Below, piece by piece: positions 34,603 through 40,164 of a stretch of 40,164 nucleotides of DNA; position 1 is the first letter of the stretch; every line of letters starts with the position of its first letter. Where the stretch lies: NCBI GenBank assembly GCA_017889635.1, contig JAGGAC010000028.1:1-40164 (forward strand), in the 5' to 3' direction. The notes under the pieces are model-generated. The model was given only the letters and a program-made list of their open reading frames with translations. It was not told the origin of the DNA and ran no database searches. This DNA comes from Bacillota bacterium. Its GTDB lineage: Bacteria > Bacillota > Negativicutes > Sporomusales > CTSoil-080. Both the position numbers and the translations under genes were made by a program.

Positions 34603-35412
34603 ATGAACCAAAAAATAGGATTAGCGTTAGGCTCTGGGGGCTTGCGCGGATTAGCACATATAGGTGTACTCAGAGTATTGGAGCGGGAGAGAATACCGGT
34701 ATATTGCATAGCAGGCTGCAGTATCGGCAGTCTTATTGGTGCTCTGTTCGCTGTTGGAATGGATAGCGATACAATGGAAAAACTGGCGAAGAATCTAAAA
34801 CGGCGGCACTGGCTGGACTTTATTATTCCCCAAATGGGGTTGGTGGCCGGAGAACGTACGCTAGAAATGTTGCGTATTCTGACGAAGTGTAGAAACTTTG
34901 AAGAGCTTAGCATGCCTTTTGCTGCTGTGGCTACTGACCTCAAGCTGGGAAAGGAAGTAGTTATTTGCGAAGGCTCGGTTGCGGAAGCGGTTAGGGGAAG
35001 TATTTCTGTGCCAGGGATCTTTGTTCCGTATCAAATGGGGGATAAGCTTTTGGTTGATGGGGCGGTGCTTAATCCTACTCCAGTTGACGTTGCCCGAAAA
35101 ATGGGGGCAGACATCGTTATAGCGGTAGATCTTTTGCCCGATGGAGCAGTAGCAAGTGCCAGCAATATTTTTGATGTTATAATCCAGTCTATTGATATAA
35201 TGGAGCGGGAATTAATAAAAAAACGTCTGCATTTCTGCGACGTTCTAATTAAACCTGATGTCGGTCATATTTCGCCAAGTGTTTTTACGGCGGTTGACGA
35301 ATGCATTGCTTTAGGTGAGGCTGCAGCTGAAGAAGTACTACCCAAAATCTGTAATCTTATCGGTCAGAAAGAAACAAGGCAGGACGCCGGAAGTCCGTAC
35401 CACCACGTTTGA
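34603..35412 (+). CDS. ylbK: Patatin-like phospholipase (YlbK/RssA type)
   Basis: A Ser-Asp dyad lipid acyl hydrolase. The 269-aa protein has the oxyanion-hole motif GSGGLRGLAHIG (10-21), the nucleophile S40 in GCSIG (38-42) and the catalytic Asp152 in LLVDGAVLNP. Its substrate is unknown; RssA-like proteins lack strong signal or membrane segments, as here. Start is ATG 34603 after AGGAGGG (34592-34598). Its last 56 bases overlap the end of the convergent tmcAL gene. The ylbJ-ylbK-ylbM order is conserved in Bacillus, although the strands differ here. Confidence 0.88.
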   Translation: MNQKIGLALGSGGLRGLAHIGVLRVLERERIPVYCIAGCSIGSLIGALFAVGMDSDTMEKLAKNLKRRHWLDFIIPQMGLVAGERTLEMLRILTKCRNFEELSMPFAAVATDLKLGKEVVICEGSVAEAVRGSISVPGIFVPYQMGDKLLVDGAVLNPTPVDVARKMGADIVIAVDLLPDGAVASASNIFDVIIQSIDIMERELIKKRLHFCDVLIKPDVGHISPSVFTAVDECIALGEAAAEEVLPKICNLIGQKETRQDAGSPYHHV

Positions 35413-36598
35413 AGGCGGGATTAGCCTGCCCTAGCGCATAGATATCAGTGGCGGCTGTATCGATAGCCAACATTGTTTCTAGCTGTGATAGGGGATGATA
35501 ATCCCGTTTATTGCTATTTAAATAGTGAGTGGTTTTGGTTATTATCGGTAGCGACGCCGTTAGACTGATACGGCGCAACATTTCTCGGCCGTTATTATTA
35601 AAAGCAAGAACCCTGATGTAAAGAGGACCGGTTATGTCGAATTGCTGTGTTGTTAGTTTGGTAATACCAAGTAACGACTGAATTATAATGCGTTGCAGAC
35701 GAGTACGCGAATAACGCTTTACTTTTAACGTTGTTAAGAGTTCTTCAATATTTCCAGAGGCTAAAGCAGCGGTTTTTAGTTTATTTTCTAGCCCCTCGCT
35801 TATATCTGGAAGAACTGCTAGCGTATTAACCGGCGATTGACGGATGATGGCTAAAATTATTTGTTCATAGTGACTTAAGTTAATTGGTTGTTGGCCTTGC
35901 TCCATTATTGCGCGGATTACGCGAGCGCTTTCAGGCGGTACGGCTGTCCAGGCAGCATTATTCATATCATGAATTGCTTTACGGATAGCCGTAGCACTCG
36001 CAAGTGCGCCAGTGATAAGTGGATCGTGATAACCAGCTTGGCGGCGAGCAATAGAGATTGGTGTAAGGGTAGGGGCATATTTGGTTATCGCTCTTAAATA
36101 TTCGATAGCAAGAATGTTATTTGGGGATGATACAACTTCACGAGGAATATCAAGTGTTTCCTCAAGCGCCAGCCCCCAAGCGGCAGCATACGAATAACCT
36201 AAGGCAAGGTGCTGACGCAGGTTATTTATAACTTGAGTATTGTTTAAGGCTGCGGCAAGATTGGAAAGAATATTAATATCGGCGTGTTCGGCGCCAAAAC
36301 ATACGTGACTGACAATTCCCAGGGAATTTAAGAGCCGAATTCCTCCTGCAGCAAAATATTCAGCACTTCGTACAGCGAATACTACTGGAAGCTCGAGAAC
36401 CAGATCAACGCCGGAGTTAACCGCCATCTTAGCACGTGCCCATTTGTCAAAAATTGCCGGTTCGCCCCGCTGAACAAAGTTGCCGCTCATCACGGCAACA
36501 GAAAAGTTTCGGCCAGACAGACGGCGTGCTTCTTTTAAATGCCAATTGTGTCCGCTGTGATAAGGGTTATATTCGGCTATTATACCAACTGCTTTCAT
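35357..36598 (-). CDS. tmcAL: tRNA(Met) cytidine acetate ligase
   Basis: TmcAL (YlbM) makes N4-acetylcytidine at the wobble base of elongator tRNA-Met, using acetate and ATP. The 413-aa protein shows the nucleotidyltransferase motif in GIIAEYNPYHSGH (5-17), then the blocks VMSGNFVQRGEPAIFDKWAR and DLVLELPVVFAVRSAEYFA. Start is ATG 36598 on the minus strand. Its ribosome binding sequence GGTGAT lies in the loop of a small hairpin directly before the start. The neighbouring acetate kinase gene may be a meaningful pairing, as both deal with acetate, but they are divergent. Confidence 0.94.
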   Translation of the reverse strand: MKAVGIIAEYNPYHSGHNWHLKEARRLSGRNFSVAVMSGNFVQRGEPAIFDKWARAKMAVNSGVDLVLELPVVFAVRSAEYFAAGGIRLLNSLGIVSHVCFGAEHADINILSNLAAALNNTQVINNLRQHLALGYSYAAAWGLALEETLDIPREVVSSPNNILAIEYLRAITKYAPTLTPISIARRQAGYHDPLITGALASATAIRKAIHDMNNAAWTAVPPESARVIRAIMEQGQQPINLSHYEQIILAIIRQSPVNTLAVLPDISEGLENKLKTAALASGNIEELLTTLKVKRYSRTRLQRIIIQSLLGITKLTTQQFDITGPLYIRVLAFNNNGREMLRRISLTASLPIITKTTHYLNSNKRDYHPLSQLETMLAIDTAATDIYALGQANPAFKRGGTDFRRPALFLSDR

Positions 36599-36615
36599 CG
36601 GATTATCACCATCCG
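36599..36615 (-). promoter_or_regulatory. Ribosome binding site in a hairpin loop before tmcAL
   Basis: CGGAT (36599-36603) and ATCCG (36611-36615) can pair; on the minus strand the loop displays GGTGATA, the only ribosome-binding-like sequence of tmcAL, immediately before the ATG. The stem is just 5 bp. Confidence 0.35.
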
Positions 36616-36790
36616 TCCGCTAAATATTATAAGGCCTTCGTGTCTTTGTGGACTAACTCCTGCTTATTGTCAGAATAATAATAATATGAAAATTTGGCAG
36701 GGAAAACAAACTGAGTGTCGAAACTTGTTTCTGATAAATCTGGCAAGCTAGCCAAAAATAATAAATTGCATGGACTGGGGGAAGTTAATA

Positions 36791-37987
36791 ATGAAAGTGC
36801 TAGTAGTTAATTGCGGCAGCTCATCGCTAAAGTACCAGCTGTTCGACATGGTGGATGAATCTGTTTTAGCAAAAGGTTTGGTGGAACGGATTGGATTGGA
36901 AGGTTCTGTGCTTACCCACAAGCCTAACGGTAAGGATAAGGTAGAATTAAAAGCAGATATCTCTAATCATAGCATCGCCATCAAAATGGTGCTTGATGCA
37001 CTTAGCAATCCTGTTCACGGTGTTATCAAAAGCATGAATGAAATTGGGGCTGTCGGTCATCGGGTTGTTCATGGTGGCGAGAAGTTTTCCGATTCGGTGC
37101 TTATTACGCCAGCGGTACTTAAAGGGATTGAAGAGTGCGTAGAAATGGCACCATTACATAATCCGCCTAATATGCTTGGGATCGCTGCCTGTTCGGAAAT
37201 TATGCCAGGAACTCCTCAGGTTGCAGTATTTGATACCGCATTCCATCAAACTATGCCTAAACACGCGTTCCTCTATGGTCTTCCTTATGAAGCTTATGAG
37301 AAATATGGTATTCGTCGCTATGGGTTCCATGGAACATCGCATAAATTTGTTTCGCAGCGGGCCGCTGAATTGATGGGGCAACCTTTAAAAGACCTAAGAA
37401 TTATCACCTGTCACTTGGGGAATGGTGCCAGTCTTGCTGCTATAAAATATGGTGAGTCTATCGATACTAGTATGGGTTTCACGCCGCTAGAAGGTTTGGT
37501 TATGGGTACTCGTTCCGGTGCAATTGATCCGGCAATTCTTCCGTTCTTGATCAAGAAAGAGGGTTTTACTCCCGAGCAGATTGATGCTTATCTCAATAAA
37601 AAATCGGGAGTACTTGGTATCTCCGGTGTATCAAGCGATTTTCGCGATGTTGAAGATGCCGCTAGTCACGGAAATGAAAGGGCTAAGCTGGCTTTACAAG
37701 TGTTTGTGTATAAGGTGCGTAAATATATCGGCGGATATGTTGCAGCGCTTGGCGGCGTAGACGCCATTGTCTTTACTGCTGGTCTTGGTGAAAATTCACC
37801 TAATGAAAGAGCGGCTATCTGTGATGGGTTGGAGTATCTTGGCACACGTATTGATCCTGTCAAAAATAATGTTCGCGGCAAGGAGCAGGAGATCAGTGTC
37901 GATGGAGCAAAAGTCAAAATATACACCATTCCTACCAATGAGGAATTGGTTATCGCTCGTGACACTAAAACAATTGTAGAAGCCTAA
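36791..37987 (+). CDS. ackA: Acetate kinase
   Basis: AckA interconverts acetyl phosphate and acetate with ATP formation, the main substrate-level phosphorylation step in acetate-producing anaerobes. The 398-aa protein has the opening [13 protein letters not shown] with N7, the substrate block [12 protein letters not shown], the catalytic region [23 protein letters not shown] and the late TAGLGENSP. Start is ATG 36791, six bases after GGGGGAAG (36777-36784); an upstream in-frame ATG at 36770 precedes that site. No pta gene is adjacent. The 36616-36770 stretch is AT-rich without ORFs. Confidence 0.97.
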   Translation: MKVLVVNCGSSSLKYQLFDMVDESVLAKGLVERIGLEGSVLTHKPNGKDKVELKADISNHSIAIKMVLDALSNPVHGVIKSMNEIGAVGHRVVHGGEKFSDSVLITPAVLKGIEECVEMAPLHNPPNMLGIAACSEIMPGTPQVAVFDTAFHQTMPKHAFLYGLPYEAYEKYGIRRYGFHGTSHKFVSQRAAELMGQPLKDLRIITCHLGNGASLAAIKYGESIDTSMGFTPLEGLVMGTRSGAIDPAILPFLIKKEGFTPEQIDAYLNKKSGVLGISGVSSDFRDVEDAASHGNERAKLALQVFVYKVRKYIGGYVAALGGVDAIVFTAGLGENSPNERAAICDGLEYLGTRIDPVKNNVRGKEQEISVDGAKVKIYTIPTNEELVIARDTKTIVEA

Positions 37988-38011
37988 TATATCTGGCGTC
38001 TATTGGCGTTT

Positions 38012-38060
38012 AAAACTGCTGACAAAGTGCCTTGCTAAGACATTTTGCCAGCAGTTTTTT
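38012..38060 (+). terminator. Intrinsic terminator after ackA
   Basis: An 18-bp stem with one mismatch and one G-T pair: AAAACTGCTG (38012-38021) opposite CAGCAGTTTT (38049-38058), continuing inward with CAAAGTG/CATTTTG. A T-run follows. Confidence 0.88.
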
Positions 38061-38166
38061 TGTGAAAATATGTTTTTATTTAATAATAGGCAAATTTGCA
38101 GTGGCTTGTCATCATAAGGTGGTTTAAATCGTTTTTCTATTCCAGCTTAGATTAATACATGCTTTC

Positions 38167-38195
38167 TTGACAAACTATATTGGTATCGCTATAAT
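38167..38195 (+). promoter_or_regulatory. Consensus sigma-A promoter of yceD-rpmF
   Basis: TTGACA (38167-38172), exactly 17 bases and TATAAT (38190-38195): a perfect match, as expected for a ribosomal-protein transcript. Confidence 0.92.
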
Positions 38196-38218
38196 AAATA
38201 AAGCTGGGGTGGAAAAAC

Positions 38219-38707
38219 ATGAAAATTAATATAGCGCAGCTATTACAAGAGATTGGTGCTTGCCAATCATTTCGTTTTCTATGTCGGCCTAAAATATTGG
38301 AAGATGATAGTTTGGTTGCCGGCAATATTGAGGTGGAGGGCGAAGTGGTAAATATCGGCTCTTATCTAACTGTGTCCGGAGTAATTCGTGGTGAGGCTAA
38401 CCGAACATGCAATCGCTGTTTAAAGGCATATACTGCTTCCGTAGTTGTTCCGTTTAACGAGAAATGGCGGCAAGCCGCTGATGACCTTGAGGTTTTTACT
38501 TATCAGGGAGAAGAAATTGATATTAGCGAACTTATCCGGGAGAACTTAGTGTTGGCAGAGCCCATTAAAAGCTTGTGTAAAGAGACGTGCCGGGGGTTAT
38601 GCCCTATATGCGGCGCTGATTTAAATACTACTGAATGCAATTGCGTCCGTGATGATATTGACCCAAGACTCGCGGCGCTGCAAAAACTGCTTGAAAATAA
38701 GCAGTAA
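38219..38707 (+). CDS. yceD: YceD (DUF177) family protein
   Basis: YceD is a conserved protein encoded upstream of rpmF in many bacteria and implicated in 23S rRNA accumulation; its molecular role is unclear. The 162-aa protein has a central C64-x2-C67 pair in TCNRCLKAY and a late cysteine cluster CRGLCPICGADLNTTECNC, which together could bind a metal. Start is ATG 38219 after GGGGTGG. It shares the strong promoter at 38167 with rpmF. Confidence 0.92.
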   Translation: MKINIAQLLQEIGACQSFRFLCRPKILEDDSLVAGNIEVEGEVVNIGSYLTVSGVIRGEANRTCNRCLKAYTASVVVPFNEKWRQAADDLEVFTYQGEEIDISELIRENLVLAEPIKSLCKETCRGLCPICGADLNTTECNCVRDDIDPRLAALQKLLENKQ

Positions 38708-38786
38708 TATTATTAGTTATAATTTTAATGAGCTTGACAATGTTTGTGGCTTTTTTAGGCCGCATCACAAGGAGGTGTAGTTTAAA

Positions 38787-38963
38787 ATGGCAGTTCCAAA
38801 ACGTAAGATGTCCAAAGCCAGACGTGATAAACGTCGGGCAAATTGGAAGTTGACTGTTCCGGGTTTGGTTGCTTGTCCTCAGTGTCATGAGCCTAAGATG
38901 CCTCACCGTGTATGTCCTGAATGTGGGCGATATAAAGGTAAGGAAGTAGTGGCAGCTGAATAA
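38787..38963 (+). CDS. rpmF: Ribosomal protein L32
   Basis: L32 is a small zinc-ribbon protein of the large ribosomal subunit. The 58-aa product begins [19 protein letters not shown] and carries the zinc cysteines CPQC and CPEC, so it is the zinc-containing form. Start is ATG 38787, nine bases after a perfect AAGGAGGTG (38769-38777). It lies 79 bases after yceD, with a small GC stem (GTGGC/GCCGC) in the gap. Strong terminator follows. Confidence 0.98.
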   Translation: MAVPKRKMSKARRDKRRANWKLTVPGLVACPQCHEPKMPHRVCPECGRYKGKEVVAAE

Positions 38964-38975
38964 GTGCCTCTAGGT

Positions 38976-39018
38976 ATGCAAGATAAGAGTTGTGAAACTT
39001 TTATCTTGCATTGTTTTT
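38976..39018 (+). terminator. Intrinsic terminator after rpmF
   Basis: A 16-bp stem (38976-38991 with 38996-39011, one G-T pair), loop GTGA, then TGTTTTTTG. Confidence 0.9.
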
Positions 39019-39049
39019 TGCGCTGTTTTTCTCTGTCGCTGTTTTCTTC

Positions 39050-39078
39050 TTGCAAATATTTGCCGTGCCATATATAAT
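39050..39078 (+). promoter_or_regulatory. Sigma-A promoter of fapR-plsX
   Basis: TTGCAA (39050-39055), 17 bases and TATAAT (39073-39078). Followed by an inverted repeat at the expected transcription start. Confidence 0.82.
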
Positions 39079-39085
39079 ACTGTCT

Positions 39086-39104
39086 AGTAATTGGTATTAT
39101 TACT
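39086..39104 (+). promoter_or_regulatory. Candidate FapR operator
   Basis: AGTAAT (39086-39091) and ATTACT (39099-39104) are perfect arms around 7 bases, starting 8 bases after the -10 box. FapR is known to bind its own promoter near the transcription start; the position fits, but the exact sequence was not compared with a FapR motif. Confidence 0.5.
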
Positions 39105-39127
39105 TACTATAAATTTGGGTGATAATA

Positions 39128-39685
39128 GTGGCGCGTGTACAAAAAAAAGTTAGGCACAAAGCTCTAAAAGAGAAGTTAAGTTCCAGTCCGTTTCTTACTG
39201 ATGATGCGTTGGCGGAATTTCTCGAGGTCAGCGTTCAGACAATAAGGCTGGATCGGCTTGAACTTGGTATACCTGAACTGCGTGAACGAACCAGGCAGAT
39301 GGCTCAGGATGCCCAGGCTAAATTGAAGGCTATTGCCAGCAGTGATGTAATTGGTGACCTGATTGACTTAGAACTTGGGCGGTCAGGGATTTCTATTATG
39401 ACAATAACTGATGATATGGTAATGGAAAAAAATCGAATTGCACGAGCCCATTATATTTTCGCACAGGCCAATTCATTGGCTTTAGCGGTACTTGATGCTC
39501 ATGCGGCGGTCACTGGTATTGCTAACATTAAATTTAAAGTGCCAGTTTCTTTTGGGGAAAAATTAATAGCTAAAGCGGAAGTAGTAAAAAAAAGAGGCAA
39601 TAAATATTTTGTTTGGGTAAAAACTAGAAACGATCAGCAAGAAGTGTTTCGCTCGAAATTTATTATTGTGTCTTTAGAACAGTGA
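39128..39685 (+). CDS. fapR: Fatty acid biosynthesis repressor FapR
   Basis: FapR represses fatty-acid and phospholipid genes and is released by malonyl-CoA. The 185-aa protein has an N-terminal helix-turn-helix (about 20-50) with the hallmark VSVQTIRLDRLELGIPELRE, a linker helix and a C-terminal hot-dog domain; ARAHYIFAQANSLALAV is the conserved ligand-domain block. Start is GTG 39128 with GGGTGAT (39117-39123) before it; GTG 39119 in the same frame overlaps that site. It heads fapR-plsX, the standard autoregulated unit. Confidence 0.95.
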   Translation: MARVQKKVRHKALKEKLSSSPFLTDDALAEFLEVSVQTIRLDRLELGIPELRERTRQMAQDAQAKLKAIASSDVIGDLIDLELGRSGISIMTITDDMVMEKNRIARAHYIFAQANSLALAVLDAHAAVTGIANIKFKVPVSFGEKLIAKAEVVKKRGNKYFVWVKTRNDQQEVFRSKFIIVSLEQ

Positions 39686-39696
39686 AGGGAGAAATC

Positions 39697-40164
39697 ATGA
39701 AGGTTGCGATTGATGCTATGGGTGGTGATTTCGCCCCGAAAGAGATTGTGGCAGGTGCGGTTGAAGGCGCTCGGGAATATGGCTGTGAAGTTATTTTAGT
39801 AGGAGACGAGGCTAAAATTCTACCAGAGCTAAAGCAATGCCCGGATTGGCAGCAATTGCCTATTAGCATTTACCATACTTGCCAGGTTATTGAGATGCAT
39901 GAGCATCCCAGTGCTGCCGTTCGTAAAAAGAAGGATGCATCGGTGGTTGTGGCGACCCGTTTGGTTAAAGAAGGAAAGTGTGATGCGGTAATATCCGCAG
40001 GTAGTACTGGGGCTGCGGTAGCAGCAGCTTTATTTGGCTTGGGTCGAATAAAGGGAATTGAACGTCCGACAATTGCCACTCCTATACCAAATATTTCCGG
40101 AACAACTGTATTGCTTGATTCCGGTGCAAATATTGATTCAAAACCGAAACACTTAGTGCAAAGT
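39697..40164 (+). CDS. plsX: Phosphate acyltransferase PlsX (partial)
   Basis: PlsX converts acyl-ACP to acyl phosphate, the first step of phospholipid synthesis in Firmicutes. The first 156 codons are present and the gene is cut by the window edge, not broken. MKVAIDAMGGDFAPKEIV at the start and the block DAVISAGSTGAAVAAALF identify the family. Start is ATG 39697 after GAAGGGAGAA, 11 bases behind fapR, so both are expressed from the FapR-controlled promoter. Full-length homologues are about 330-340 aa. Confidence 0.97.
   Translation, partial: MKVAIDAMGGDFAPKEIVAGAVEGAREYGCEVILVGDEAKILPELKQCPDWQQLPISIYHTCQVIEMHEHPSAAVRKKKDASVVVATRLVKEGKCDAVISAGSTGAAVAAALFGLGRIKGIERPTIATPIPNISGTTVLLDSGANIDSKPKHLVQS

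Noticed and set aside
38734-38762. TTGACA before rpmF as a separate promoter
   Set aside because: No acceptable -10 box at 16-18 bases; rpmF is more simply read from the consensus promoter of yceD.
1-40164. CRISPR array, insertion sequence, prophage or toxin-antitoxin pair
   Set aside because: No regularly spaced repeats, transposase or integrase motifs, or paired small toxin-antitoxin genes were seen on either strand.

Overview
This window comes from a low-to-moderate GC, endospore-forming Firmicute. The sporulation-linked genes ylzJ, an ftsK/spoIIIE translocase, spoVS and ylbJ are present. So are three blocks of classic Firmicute gene order: rnj-tepA-ylzJ-ftsK-rodZ; rimO, cinA, recA, recX, rny, spoVS; and coaD, ylbJ, ylbK, tmcAL, ackA, yceD, rpmF, fapR, plsX. 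The overall arrangement looks like the sporulating Negativicutes (Sporomusa/Pelosinus group), but that placement is an inference from gene order and family make-up, not a search result. No CRISPR array, insertion sequence or phage gene was recognised.

Layout. 1-267: three tandem hairpins ending in a terminator, then a sigma-A promoter. 268-8842: RNase J, a ClpP-like protease, YlzJ, the DNA translocase FtsK/SpoIIIE, RodZ, a YgiQ-type radical SAM protein and a small beta-rich protein. 8984-17798: a solute-binding protein, RimO, CinA, a DEAD-box helicase, RecA with an SOS box, RecX and RNase Y. 17943-22554: an unrecognised protein, SpoVS behind a sigma-H-like promoter, leucyl aminopeptidase, a PHP phosphoesterase, a coiled-coil protein and a P-loop/Asp23 fusion. 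22718-24441: a putrescine-type aminotransferase and a SRPBCC protein. 24442-24903: a 460-base gap with two terminators, a possible small RNA and a palindrome. 24904-27288: M42 peptidase, gamma-carbonic-anhydrase-like protein, NDK, an FmdB zinc ribbon and a 25-codon small ORF. 27505-29586: an EF-G paralogue. 29639-31466 (minus): tRNA-Pro(CGG) and a DUF4127 gene split by one frameshift. 31623-33184: RsmD, CoaD and a coiled-coil protein. 33244-36598: YlbJ (minus), YlbK-like patatin (plus) and TmcAL (minus). 36791-end: AckA, YceD, L32, FapR and the first 156 codons of PlsX.

How the genes work together. Most of the window is housekeeping: RNA decay (RNase J, RNase Y, DEAD helicase), DNA repair (RecA/RecX/CinA), tRNA, rRNA and ribosomal-protein modification (TmcAL, RsmD, RimO), CoA and lipid supply (CoaD, FapR, PlsX), acetate metabolism (AckA) and division or sporulation. 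Regulation visible in the sequence includes a LexA box at recA, a sigma-H promoter at spoVS, a CIRCE-like inverted repeat at ftsK and a probable autoregulatory operator at fapR.

The points most worth checking are: a 30-codon leader ORF running into the RNase Y start; the P-loop/Asp23 fusion; the frameshifted DUF4127 gene; the 25-aa ORF with its own ribosome binding site and terminator; a possible small RNA at about 24635-24755; and the triple-hairpin element at the left edge. No clear new multi-gene system was found.
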